Below are positions 16,985 to 25,396 of a DNA stretch of 64,000 nucleotides, in pieces (positions within the stretch are counted from its first letter, which is position 1; every line of letters starts with the position of its first letter). The position numbers and the translations under genes are program-made. The notes under the pieces are model-generated. The model searched no databases. It was not told where the DNA came from and saw nothing but the letters and a program-made list of their open reading frames with translations. This stretch comes from JARIHD01 sp035758825 (GTDB lineage: Bacteria > Patescibacteriota > Saccharimonadia > Saccharimonadales > UBA4665): the NCBI GenBank assembly GCA_035758825.1, contig DASTWA010000002.1, forward strand, positions 186,001 to 250,000. The letters run 5' to 3'.

Positions 16985-18433
16985 ATGAGTTCAAAGAAAC
17001 TACCAATCATTGCTATCGTCGGACGTGCCAATGTCGGCAAATCCAGTTTGTTTAATGCCATCCTCGAACGCCGTGAAGCGATCGTAGCCAAAGAAGCCGG
17101 CACCACCCGGGACAGCATCACCGCCAAAGCCACATGGCGCGGGCAGGATTTTTGGATGGTCGACACCGCAGGTATGAAGGACGCGGAGGATGAGTTCGAA
17201 TTTACCATCCAGGAACAGATCCAGCAGGCCGCTGACAGCGCTGACGTTATCTGGGTCGTGGTCGAAGCCGACGTGTCCATCACCGAAGAAGACCGCCGGG
17301 TCGCCAAAACAGCCCTAAAAAGCCGCAAACCGGTCTTTTTGGTGGTCAATAAGGTCGACAAGGCCCGTGGCGTGGACCTCGACACCTTCCAGCGCCTTGG
17401 CATCAAGCCCATCGTCCGCACCAGCACCACCCAGCACCGCGGCATTGGCGAACTCCTGGATATGCTTGTCGAACAAATCCCTAAGGCCAACCTAGAAGAA
17501 GATGACAATCGTTTGCATATCGCCCTCCTGGGACGCCCAAACGTCGGCAAATCATACCTGTTTAACACCTTAGCCAAAAAGCAGCAGGCTATCGTAGCTG
17601 ACGTCGCCGGTACTACCCGTGACATCAACCGGGCAATCGTCAAATACGAAGGCCGCGAGGTAGAGCTCATGGACACCGCCGGCATACGCCGCCCAGGCAA
17701 GATCGGGCAGGGGATCGAACACTTTAGCGTCATCCGTTCGCTCAGCGCCATAGAGCAAGCCGACGTCTGTCTGCTGCTCATGGACGCCAGCGAACTCAAC
17801 ACTGCCCTTGACCAAAAAATCGCCGGCATGATCAAAGAAGCCGGCAAAGGCCTCATCTTGGTCGTCAGTAAGTGGGATGCCGTAGAGGGTAGGGACGCCT
17901 TTACGCGGGACGCCCTTGCACCACAAATTGCCCACACCTACGACTTCGTGCCCTGGGCGCCGCTGATCTTTACCAGCGCCGTTACCGGCCAAAATGTCAC
18001 CAAAATCTTTGACCTGGCCCAAGACATCGACATGCGCCGCAAAAAACGCATCTCCACCAGCGACCTAAACCGCTGGTTACGCCAGATGATCGACCAGCAT
18101 CCGCCGGCAGGCCTCAAGGGCCGTAACCCCAAGCTTAACTACATGACCCAGGAGGACGACAACCCGATTCCAGCCTTCAAGATCTTCGGTTCAAATACCA
18201 AATTTCTGCACTGGAGCTACAAACGCTACCTGGAGCGTTCCATGCGCGAGCGCTGGCACTACGAAGGCACCCCAGTACAACTCTGGTTCATCGAAAAGCA
18301 CGAACACCACAAGCACGGCAACAGCCCGACCAAAGAGCCCCGCAAAAACAAGCCGCGCGTCAGCATGGCGATCATCCAAGAAAAAATCCAGCGCAAAAAA
18401 GATCGCAAAGCCAAAGGCTCTCCCAAGAAATAA
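16985..18433 (+). CDS. der: Ribosome-assembly GTPase Der (EngA)
   Basis: 482 residues with two tandem GTPase domains: GRANVGKSS with DTAGM and NKVD, then GRPNVGKSY with DTAGI and SKWD, followed by a KH-like C-terminal domain and a basic tail. Der acts in 50S subunit maturation. TATACT (16971-16976) is 8 nt before the ATG, suggesting a leaderless mRNA. pth follows by 23 nt. Confidence 0.96.
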   Translation: MSSKKLPIIAIVGRANVGKSSLFNAILERREAIVAKEAGTTRDSITAKATWRGQDFWMVDTAGMKDAEDEFEFTIQEQIQQAADSADVIWVVVEADVSITEEDRRVAKTALKSRKPVFLVVNKVDKARGVDLDTFQRLGIKPIVRTSTTQHRGIGELLDMLVEQIPKANLEEDDNRLHIALLGRPNVGKSYLFNTLAKKQQAIVADVAGTTRDINRAIVKYEGREVELMDTAGIRRPGKIGQGIEHFSVIRSLSAIEQADVCLLLMDASELNTALDQKIAGMIKEAGKGLILVVSKWDAVEGRDAFTRDALAPQIAHTYDFVPWAPLIFTSAVTGQNVTKIFDLAQDIDMRRKKRISTSDLNRWLRQMIDQHPPAGLKGRNPKLNYMTQEDDNPIPAFKIFGSNTKFLHWSYKRYLERSMRERWHYEGTPVQLWFIEKHEHHKHGNSPTKEPRKNKPRVSMAIIQEKIQRKKDRKAKGSPKK

Positions 18434-18456
18434 CAGAGTAGCGTATACTCTAGGCC

Positions 18457-19095
18457 ATGGCCTTATTCCAAAAACGCCCTCAAGTCGGCGACAGCATCCA
18501 GTTTTACACCCTGGGACAGAATAAATCTGCCCTGATTGTTGGCCTAGGCAATATCGGTCCAGAATATGACGGCACACGCCACAATATCGGCTTTGAGGCC
18601 GTAGACAAATTCGTCAGCAACCATGATTTTCCGGGCTGGATAGAGAAAAAGGACCTCAAATGCCACCTTACCAGCCACCAGCTGGGCGAAACCAAGGTGT
18701 ACGTCATGAAGCCCACCACCTTCATGAACCTCAGCGGCGAAGCCGTCCAAGCGGTCATGCACTTCTACAAGATCAGCTTAGACAATATTGTAGTAGTCCA
18801 CGACGAGCTTGATATTCCATTTGGCCAAATCCGTACCCGCATTGGCGGCGGCGCGGCCGGACATAACGGCATCAAGTCAATCACCCAACACATCAGCGAA
18901 GGTTATGGCCGGGTGCGCGTCGGCATTGGCCCCAAGCTCCACGAGCAACAGGACAGCGCCGATTTTGTGCTCGGCAAATTCAGCAGCGAGCAGCAAGCCC
19001 AGATGAATAACCTCAAGCGCGAGGCCAGCGCCATCCTCAGCGAGTTTGCCTACGGCGGTAAATTACTGGCCGAAACCCGCAATTTTATCGTGTAG
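18457..19095 (+). CDS. pth: Peptidyl-tRNA hydrolase
   Basis: Releases peptides from peptidyl-tRNA stalled off the ribosome. Motifs: LIVGLGNIGPEYDGTRHNIGFEAVD with the catalytic His, KPTTFMNLSGEAV, VVHDELDIPFG and GGGAAGHNGIKSI. 212 residues, with about 24 extra N-terminal residues relative to typical Pth; no ATG nearer the domain improves the fit. TATACT (18444-18449) is 7 nt upstream of the ATG. The 3' end overlaps the minus-strand pseudogene by 46 nt. Confidence 0.95.
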   Translation: MALFQKRPQVGDSIQFYTLGQNKSALIVGLGNIGPEYDGTRHNIGFEAVDKFVSNHDFPGWIEKKDLKCHLTSHQLGETKVYVMKPTTFMNLSGEAVQAVMHFYKISLDNIVVVHDELDIPFGQIRTRIGGGAAGHNGIKSITQHISEGYGRVRVGIGPKLHEQQDSADFVLGKFSSEQQAQMNNLKREASAILSEFAYGGKLLAETRNFIV

Positions 19096-19400
19096 TACTG
19101 CGCGCTCCTAGCGGCCAACTCTTTAAAATCCCGGTACAGGCCAAGGCCTTCGGGTTTGGAGGGATCCACGAAGTACACGCCAACAAATGGCGCGTTCTCG
19201 TCGTACTTACGGCCGCGCCAGTAACCATAGCCGTTTCCCAGCGTAAAGTCGCCCACAAAGGCCTCTGTGGGCGTTCTGGGCTCAAGTGCGACATGGGGGC
19301 CGCATAGTGGCTAGCCATTAAAGGGATCGCAGGGGACGACGTCACCATTGGGCGTGTCTCGGTGCCATTCATCAAGCGGACGGGTTTCAAAATTACTCAT
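19050..19400 (-). pseudogene. Hypothetical gene interrupted by an in-frame TAG
   Basis: From ATG at 19400 the minus strand encodes 29 residues (SNFETRPLDEWHRDTPNGD...), then TAG at 19311-19313. The same frame continues for about 86 more residues with ordinary protein composition (FVGDFTLGNGYGYWRGRKYD, then VDPSKPEGLGLYRDFKELA) to a stop at 19050. Both halves look like parts of one small Gly/Tyr/Asp-rich protein, so a nonsense mutation, stop readthrough or sequencing error is likely. An internal ATG allows only the C-terminal 68 residues. The last residues lie antisense to pth. Family not recognised. Confidence 0.6.
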
Positions 19401-19423
19401 AGACTTTAAGGCCACCTAGTGTT

Positions 19424-19477
19424 AAAACAAAAATCGGCTTACGAGAGGGGGTGGGCACCGCTCGTAAGCCGATTTTT
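19424..19477 (-). terminator. Strong intrinsic terminator of the ncRNA
   Basis: A 17-bp perfect stem (19429-19445 with 19461-19477) with a 15-nt loop, followed on the minus strand by TTTTTGTTTT. It lies between the ncRNA and the interrupted gene at 19050-19400. Confidence 0.8.
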
Positions 19478-19831
19478 GGAGATATGCCACCGAAGTAGCA
19501 TATCTCCTTTGATCCCGAAGGATCTAACCCTTTAAGCCCACCCAGCGAAGCGTCATGCACTAAAACTCCATAAAGTGATGCGCCGGTCTCTAAGGACCAT
19601 CTTTTTGGACTCGCTCTTTTGGGCCACAAGGGCCTTATTACAGCCGAAGCTGTAAACGGGCGCTTAAAGGGGTTAGTTTGCTTTAGAGCGCATATCAGTC
19701 CCTTTAAGTGGGACAAGCGCTAAAAGATAGTGGAGGGTAACAACTAGCTAACAGCACGCTCTAAGGCAATCTAACAATTTTGTTAGAATGGGGGATATAT
19801 AAGGTGCGTAACCGCCGTTCGACGTTTACAG
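19424..19831 (-). ncRNA. Candidate structured non-coding RNA, unassigned class
   Basis: About 408 nt of minus-strand transcript are predicted from the promoter at 19838-19866 to the terminator at 19424-19477. Hand folding finds hairpins TCTAACA/TGTTAGA (7 bp, AAAT loop), TTACAGC-UUCG-GCTGTAA, GATCC-UUCG-GGATC and a 13-bp stem with UUCG loop (GGAGATATGC.../GCATATCTCC). A long-range helix joins 19662-19676 to 19524-19537 (14 bp, one bulge), and TTAG AGCG/CGCT CTAA pairing closes another domain. The terminator loop (19449-19456) is perfectly complementary to 19536-19543, a possible pseudoknot. Diagnostic sequences of RNase P RNA, tmRNA, SRP RNA and known riboswitches were not found. Confidence 0.65.
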
Positions 19832-19837
19832 TTTGCA

Positions 19838-19866
19838 ATTCTAGCAAATATGTTGCGTTGTGTCAA
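19838..19866 (-). promoter_or_regulatory. Near-consensus sigma70-type promoter of the ncRNA
   Basis: On the minus strand TTGACA (19861-19866) is followed by exactly 17 nt and TAGAAT (19838-19843). It is among the best promoters in the window and points away from dprA, into a region with no convincing protein gene. Confidence 0.8.
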
Positions 19867-19906
19867 TACTTTTTAATGAATTTGTTAATAAATCAAGAAA
19901 CTGCTC

Positions 19907-20752
19907 ATGCTTACATATACTGAGCTTCCAGACCGACTGAAGCAAATTCCCGATCCACCAAAACAATTATATATAAGGGGTAGATCCTTGCCAGGGCTCC
20001 TTAGCCACCCCTGTGTTACCGTGGTCGGCAGCCGCAAAGTAACACCTTACGGCCAAGAGGTAACCCAAAGACTGGTCTCCAGCCTAGCCAGGGCAGGGGT
20101 CGTCATTATCAGCGGCCTCGCCCTTGGCGTGGATGCTATAGCCCATAGGGCGGCCCTGGAAGCTGGTGGCCTTACCATTGCGGTTCTTCCCTCCAGTCTC
20201 GATACCATCCATCCAGCCGCCAATTACCAGCTCGCGCAGCGCATCGCAGGGCAGGGGGCATTGGTCAGCGAGTACGCGCCAGGCGCACGAGTTCAAAAGT
20301 GGAATTTCGTCCAGCGCAACCGGATCGCGTCCGGACTGTGTGACGCCTTGCTTATTACCGAAGCCGGCGAAAAAAGCGGTACACTCCACACCACTAGTTT
20401 TGCGCTCGAACAAGGAAGGGACGTCCTGGCAGTGCCGGGCAATATAACCAGCCCGACCTCTGTCGGCACCAACAATCTCATCAAGCATGGCGCCACGCCA
20501 GTAACGACGGCTGACGATATACTGTTTGCAATCGGCGTAAGCCAAACAGCCGCTGCTACTACTCCTATCGGCAATAATGCCGAGGAGCAGCTTATTATAG
20601 ATCTCCTCAAGGAGGGTCAGGCCGGTCTGGACCAACTGCGCGCCCGCACACGGCTGGCTGCCTCCATCCTCAGCCGGACGCTCACCATGCTCGAAATAGA
20701 CGGCAAAATCCAAGGGCATGCCGGTGCCTATTGGCTTAATTGTTATAAATAA
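19907..20752 (+). CDS. dprA: DNA-processing protein DprA
   Basis: Loads RecA on incoming single-stranded DNA during natural transformation. The Rossmann-like core has TVVGSRKVTPYG, ISGLALGVDAIAHRAAL, SEYAPG, FVQRNRIASGLCDALLITEAGEKSGTL-type DNA-binding elements and VPGNITSPTSVGTNNLI. A C-terminal winged helix (about 225-281) is present. 281 residues; the N-terminal SAM-like domain is short or absent. It diverges from the ncRNA; topA follows. Confidence 0.95.
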   Translation: MLTYTELPDRLKQIPDPPKQLYIRGRSLPGLLSHPCVTVVGSRKVTPYGQEVTQRLVSSLARAGVVIISGLALGVDAIAHRAALEAGGLTIAVLPSSLDTIHPAANYQLAQRIAGQGALVSEYAPGARVQKWNFVQRNRIASGLCDALLITEAGEKSGTLHTTSFALEQGRDVLAVPGNITSPTSVGTNNLIKHGATPVTTADDILFAIGVSQTAAATTPIGNNAEEQLIIDLLKEGQAGLDQLRARTRLAASILSRTLTMLEIDGKIQGHAGAYWLNCYK

Positions 20753-20822
20753 AGTTGCAATTTAGAAGCGAACTTGCGTATTATTAGCCCCTGCATGGTA
20801 AGCTAAGACATACAACCAAAGC

Positions 20823-23120
20823 ATGAGCGCTAAAAATCTAGTCATCGTAGAGAGCCCGGCAAAAGCCAAAACCATCGAGAAGTATTTGGGCAAAGACTAC
20901 TCCGTAAAGAGTAGTTTTGGTCATATTCGTGATTTGCCCAAAAAGGGCCTCAATATAGACGTCGAACACGGTTTTGCGCCCTCGTACGAAATTAACCCCG
21001 ACAAAAAGAAGGTCGTTGCCGAACTCCGCAAGGCCGCCAAAGAATCAACCGATGTCTGGCTGGCAAGCGATGAAGACCGCGAAGGGGAGGCTATTGCCTG
21101 GCATCTGACCCAGGCCCTTAAATTGGACCCCAAAAAGACCAAGCGCATTGTCTTTCACGAAATTACCAAGACTGCTATCGAGAACGCCATCAAGACGCCG
21201 CGCACCGTCGACCTCCACCTTGTCGACGCCCAGCAGGCCCGCCGCGTACTGGACCGCCTGGTAGGCTACGAGCTCAGCCCGGTCCTCTGGAAGAAAGTCC
21301 GCACCGGCCTCAGCGCTGGGCGCGTCCAATCCGTTGCCGTACGGCTGATTGCCGAACGGGAACGAGAGATTCGGGCTTTCGAGCCGCAGAGCAGCTTTAA
21401 GGTCGTTGCCATCTTTACCATTGGCGGCCAGGACCTTAAGGCCGAACTTACTACCAAGCTCCCGGCCCAGGATGATGCCCGCACTTTCCTGCAGGCCGCA
21501 GCCGAAGCTATCTTTACCGTCGAAGACATCGCCACCAAACCCGGCAGCCGCAACCCAGGCGCGCCGTTTACCACCAGCACGCTCCAGCAGGAAGCCGCCC
21601 GTCGCCTGGGCTACAGCGTCAAACAGACCATGACCCTGGCGCAGCGCCTCTACGAAAGTGGTCAAATCACCTATATGCGTACCGACAGTACCATTTTGTC
21701 CGGTTTTGCCATCAATGCCGCCGAAGAGTTCATCAAAAAAGAGTATGGCGACAAATACCACCAGGTCCGCCAATTCAAAACCAAGAACGAAAGCGCCCAA
21801 GAGGCCCACGAGGCCATCCGCCCGACAGACTTTGGGCGCCTGCAGGCAAATGGCGACCCTCAACAGCAAAAACTCTACGGCCTCATCTGGCAGCGGGCGC
21901 TAGCCAGCCAGATGGCGCCAGCCCAAACCGAAAAGACAGAGGTAACCATCGGCCTGTCCAACCGCAGCGAAAAGTTCGTCGGCAAGGGCGAAGTCCTCAA
22001 ATTCGACGGTTTTATGAAGGTCTATGGCGGCGTCAAAGACGACACCATCCTGCCGCCCGTCCAAAAGGGCCAAACCCTCGACCTAAGCTCGATGGACGCT
22101 ACCGAGACCTTTACCCGGCCGCCAGCCCGTTACTCCGAAGCTGCCCTGGTCAAAAAGCTCGAAGAACTGGGCATCGGCCGCCCCAGCACCTACGCGCCGA
22201 CGATTTCGACCATCCAGGCCCGCGAATACGTAGAGCGCAAAGACCTCGAAGGCACCGAACGCAAAACACAGACCCTGAAACTCCTCAATGGAGCCATCAC
22301 CGAAGAAGAAACCACCGAAGTAACCGGCGCCGACCGCAATAAGCTCGTGCCGACGCCACTCGCCGAAGTAACCACTGATTTCTTGGTTAAACACTTCCCG
22401 AGTATTGTCGACTACGACTTTACGGCCAATGTCGAAGAAGATTTTGACCGGGTGGCCGATGGCAAGGAGACCTGGCACAAGATGATTGCCAAGTTTTACA
22501 AAGACTTCCACCCCCTGATCGAGGGCGCTGGCGGTATTTCGCGCGCCGAAGTTTCCCAAGCCAAGGTACTGGGCAACGACCCCAAGACCGGCAAACCCGT
22601 CATGGCCCGCTTTGGCCGCTACGGCCCCATGCTGCAGCGCGGCGAGACCGAGTCCGAAGAAAAGCCAGCGTTCGCCCCGCTTCCGGAAGGCACCACCCTC
22701 GAAACCGTAACCCTAGAGCAAGCCCTGGGGATGTTCGAACTGCCCCGCGTCGTCGGCAAAACAGAGGACGGCCAAGAGATCAAAGCCAACATCGGCCGGT
22801 TCGGACCCTATATCCAGGTGGACAAGATATATGTCTCCATCAAACCACTCGACCCCTTTAGCATCACCGAAAAAGAAGCCCGCGAGCTATACAAAGCCAA
22901 GCTCGAAAAGGACGCCAACAAGTACATCCAGGAGTTCGATAGCGGCATCAAGGTCGTCAATGGGCCTTACGGCCCGTACATCACGGACGGCAAAAAGAAT
23001 GCCAAAATCCCCAAAAACACCGAACCCGCCAAGCTAACCGAAGAAGAGTGCAAAAAACTCCTCGACGAAGCACCAGCCCGTAAGCGTTTCGCCAGACGAA
23101 GCCCAGCCAAGAAAAAATAG
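20823..23120 (+). CDS. topA: DNA topoisomerase I
   Basis: Type IA topoisomerase relaxing negative supercoils. 765 residues: TOPRIM (LVIVESPAKAKTIEKYL; LASDEDREGEAIAWHL), active-site Tyr in GQITYMRTDST, and a GIGRPSTYAPTI motif. The C-terminus has TopA-type repeats without Cys4 zinc fingers (MARFGRYGPML, IGRFGPYIQV, NGPYGPYITDG), as in several compact or Gram-positive-like TopA proteins. An AT-rich hairpin after the stop (ATCTTG/CAAGAT, near 23138-23160) may be a weak terminator. Confidence 0.96.
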   Translation: MSAKNLVIVESPAKAKTIEKYLGKDYSVKSSFGHIRDLPKKGLNIDVEHGFAPSYEINPDKKKVVAELRKAAKESTDVWLASDEDREGEAIAWHLTQALKLDPKKTKRIVFHEITKTAIENAIKTPRTVDLHLVDAQQARRVLDRLVGYELSPVLWKKVRTGLSAGRVQSVAVRLIAEREREIRAFEPQSSFKVVAIFTIGGQDLKAELTTKLPAQDDARTFLQAAAEAIFTVEDIATKPGSRNPGAPFTTSTLQQEAARRLGYSVKQTMTLAQRLYESGQITYMRTDSTILSGFAINAAEEFIKKEYGDKYHQVRQFKTKNESAQEAHEAIRPTDFGRLQANGDPQQQKLYGLIWQRALASQMAPAQTEKTEVTIGLSNRSEKFVGKGEVLKFDGFMKVYGGVKDDTILPPVQKGQTLDLSSMDATETFTRPPARYSEAALVKKLEELGIGRPSTYAPTISTIQAREYVERKDLEGTERKTQTLKLLNGAITEEETTEVTGADRNKLVPTPLAEVTTDFLVKHFPSIVDYDFTANVEEDFDRVADGKETWHKMIAKFYKDFHPLIEGAGGISRAEVSQAKVLGNDPKTGKPVMARFGRYGPMLQRGETESEEKPAFAPLPEGTTLETVTLEQALGMFELPRVVGKTEDGQEIKANIGRFGPYIQVDKIYVSIKPLDPFSITEKEARELYKAKLEKDANKYIQEFDSGIKVVNGPYGPYITDGKKNAKIPKNTEPAKLTEEECKKLLDEAPARKRFARRSPAKKK

Positions 23121-23237
23121 CAAATACTTTTCCACTATCTTGTATCTTATGCAAGATATTTTCTAACGATATTTCTACAACAGAAAACCTATTTAACTGT
23201 CCAATACGTGATACAATAAATTATATACGAGGCACAT

Positions 23238-23266
23238 TTGACTTTTTAGGGCATAAGTTTTATAAT
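23238..23266 (+). promoter_or_regulatory. Strong sigma70-type promoter for the sigma4-HARE gene
   Basis: TTGACT (23238-23243), a 17-nt spacer and TATAAT (23261-23266), 40 nt before the ATG at 23307. The 186-nt AT-rich gap otherwise holds only the possible topA terminator. Confidence 0.75.
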
Positions 23267-23306
23267 CATGTGAAAGTCATGTAATTAACAGATAGGGAAA
23301 CGTTCC

Positions 23307-24365
23307 ATGGCAGAAAGCCAGCAAGCACAACCGAGGCTCGATACCGAGCAATTTGTCCAAGACATCCTTACCAGCATTGAACGGGAACGAGAGCGCGAAA
23401 TCGTTGCTCGTCGCTTTGGTTTATTTGACCGCAAGGAGACGCTTGAACAGATCGGTGAATTGCTGGGCATCACCCGTGAACGTGTCCGCCAGCTTGAAAA
23501 ATCTGTCATCGCCCGCCTCAAGGCGACAGCGGAGCAGGGGCAATTGCCTCACGTCCAAACGGTCGAGGCCGCCCTTCTGGAGCAGCTCCACACCATGGGC
23601 GAAGCTGCCCGCGTCAGCGACCTGAGCAGCCGCCTCACCGCCGAAAACACCCGTACCGACCAGTCCCGCATCGCTTTTCTCGCAGAGCTGTGCCCGAGCC
23701 TGGTCGTTATTGAAGACAACGACCATTACTACCACAGCGTAGGCACACGTGCCACTCACGACGAAAAGGCCATGAAGGCTCATGTCATCAAAATCGTAGA
23801 TGTTATCAAAAAAATGGGCGAACCAGCCCTTATTAGCGACATCGCCAAAGCAGCCGGCATCGAACCCGTTGACCAAGCCCGGGCTCTGGCCAGCATCTCC
23901 AAGGGTCTTGCTACGCTCAACAATCGCTGGGGCCTAGTAAAATGGCCGATGGTCAACCCCAAGAACATCCGCGACAAGATCTACGTCATCCTCAAAGAGC
24001 AGGGCAAGCACATGCACTTCAACGAAATTGCCGACACCATCAAAAAGTCAGATTTTAAGCGCAAAGACGTCACCACTCAGGCGATCCACAACGAGCTCAT
24101 CAAAGACAAGCGCTTTGTGCTGATTGGCCGCGGCATTTACGCACTCAAAGAATGGGGCTACAAGAAGGGGACAGTCGCCGACATCATCTCCGAAGTCCTT
24201 CGCGAGGCCAGCGAACCTCTCCACCGCGACGAAATCGTCAAGCGCGTCCTCAAAAGCCGCTTCGTAAAAGAAACGACCATCCTGCTCAACCTGCAGGGCA
24301 AATCCCAATTCAAACGCGTCGCCAAGGCCACCTACACCCTGAACGAAGAGTCACAAGGCCAGTAA
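23307..24365 (+). CDS. Sigma70 region-4 HTH protein with HARE-HTH repeats
   Basis: 352 residues. Residues about 15-75 match sigma region 4 (FDRKETLEQIGELLGITRERVRQLEK), the part that reads -35 elements. The rest is winged-helix units of the HARE-HTH/RpoE-delta type, clearest at about 228-280 (IRDKIYVILKEQGKHMHFNE...) and 285-345 (VADIISEVLREASEPLHRDE). There is no region 2, so it is not a full sigma factor; it may be a transcription regulator contacting RNA polymerase or -35 DNA. I know this architecture from CPR genomes. A strong promoter of its own suggests abundant expression. Confidence 0.85.
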   Translation: MAESQQAQPRLDTEQFVQDILTSIEREREREIVARRFGLFDRKETLEQIGELLGITRERVRQLEKSVIARLKATAEQGQLPHVQTVEAALLEQLHTMGEAARVSDLSSRLTAENTRTDQSRIAFLAELCPSLVVIEDNDHYYHSVGTRATHDEKAMKAHVIKIVDVIKKMGEPALISDIAKAAGIEPVDQARALASISKGLATLNNRWGLVKWPMVNPKNIRDKIYVILKEQGKHMHFNEIADTIKKSDFKRKDVTTQAIHNELIKDKRFVLIGRGIYALKEWGYKKGTVADIISEVLREASEPLHRDEIVKRVLKSRFVKETTILLNLQGKSQFKRVAKATYTLNEESQGQ

Positions 24366-24397
24366 CAACCGACCAATTTACCATTAGGAGGGTAGTT

Positions 24398-25396
24398 GTG
24401 TTTGATTTGTCGAGAGAAGTAGACAGTGAATACCCCGGACTGACTGATACGGGGCGGGACACCTCGGGTATAGACACCGGCTATGCCGCCAACCTAATCG
24501 CCGCCAGCGGCGATTCAACGCATCCCGACGTCGACGATAGTTGGCCGGAGGAGGGCTGCGTCGTCCTAGCGGACGGCACTGAACTGCCCATAGAGCCAAC
24601 AAGCGGTTCGGACACTCCCACCCCTCCCGTGCCACCTCGCAAGCCGCCAACGGGTGGAGGCGATACCCCCTCCGACTCTCCAGAGGAGCCAGAAGACCAC
24701 CACGAGTCCGGAGAGGTGCCAGACCTAACGCCAGGAGACGTCGGCCGCACCGCACTCACCAACCAAGTCTCAGGGCCATCTGACTCAGAGCCTACGCCTT
24801 CAACAAAAGAAAAATTCACTGTAGTTGAATTCGGGTCTGGACGCGACCCGGTCATTAGCTATTATGACACAGCGCCAGACATCGTACGTCTTTACAGTGC
24901 AGGCGGTAAATATATTGGCGTAGACGCCAGTGCTTACAACTTAGAGCGCGGGCAAAGATCATCTATGCGGCTGACAGAAGAGAGCCAGGAAGGCGCAGAA
25001 GTCACAACCGAGTTTAGACAAGGAACTATCCTACCGGAGGCACCCTTGCCGGAAACCGTAGAGCCGGATAGTGCCGATAGGGTAATCATAAAGAATGTTC
25101 TGACCAATCAACCCATCGCTATCGATCCAGATGCCACTGCCGCCATAGCCGAAGCAGCCCGAGCTGCAGTTCGTAAAGAACCGGCAGGTGAGGTAGTTGT
25201 GGTCGGTACACTTACCGCCGATGAATATCCTGCTGCCGCAGTCATCGAACTCTTCACAGCCCATGGGTTCGAGCATGTAGGGACTGATGACGTAGGCCTG
25301 TACCTCCCACCGGGGTGGAAAAAGTATGTTGAAGTGTCGGCGTATGCTGAACGATTTCGTATAGAACCAAGCCAGCAACAGGACCGGCAAGATTAG
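24398..25396 (+). CDS. Methyltransferase-like protein with disordered N-terminus
   Basis: 332 residues from GTG at 24398, chosen because AGGAGG (24386-24391) lies 6 nt upstream; an open extension to 24152 would overlap the previous gene. The first about 140 residues are acidic and Pro/Ser/Gly-rich (PTPPVPPRKPPTGGG), likely disordered. The remainder resembles a SAM-methyltransferase fold: VVEFGSGRDP (motif I), KYIGVDAS (motif II), ADRVIIKNVLTNQPI (motif IV region). Substrate unknown. Last plus-strand gene before the strand switch. Confidence 0.68.
   Translation: MFDLSREVDSEYPGLTDTGRDTSGIDTGYAANLIAASGDSTHPDVDDSWPEEGCVVLADGTELPIEPTSGSDTPTPPVPPRKPPTGGGDTPSDSPEEPEDHHESGEVPDLTPGDVGRTALTNQVSGPSDSEPTPSTKEKFTVVEFGSGRDPVISYYDTAPDIVRLYSAGGKYIGVDASAYNLERGQRSSMRLTEESQEGAEVTTEFRQGTILPEAPLPETVEPDSADRVIIKNVLTNQPIAIDPDATAAIAEAARAAVRKEPAGEVVVVGTLTADEYPAAAVIELFTAHGFEHVGTDDVGLYLPPGWKKYVEVSAYAERFRIEPSQQQDRQD

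Noticed and set aside
19393..19716. 107-codon minus-strand ORF over the ncRNA
   Set aside because: It reads through the 17-bp terminator and all stem-loops; its repeated HLKGL/GGLK peptides are translations of complementary CTTAAAGG helix strands. RNA structure explains the sequence better.
19424..19831. RNase P RNA or tmRNA identity for the structured RNA
   Set aside because: The conserved GAGGAAAGTCC and ACAGAA-type RNase P blocks are absent, and there is no tRNA-like end with CCA nor an Ala-Leu-Ala-Ala tag ORF for tmRNA.
24152..24397. Upstream extension of the methyltransferase-like gene
   Set aside because: Arg/His-rich shadow of the sigma4-HARE gene; AGGAGG-6-GTG at 24398 gives a clear start.
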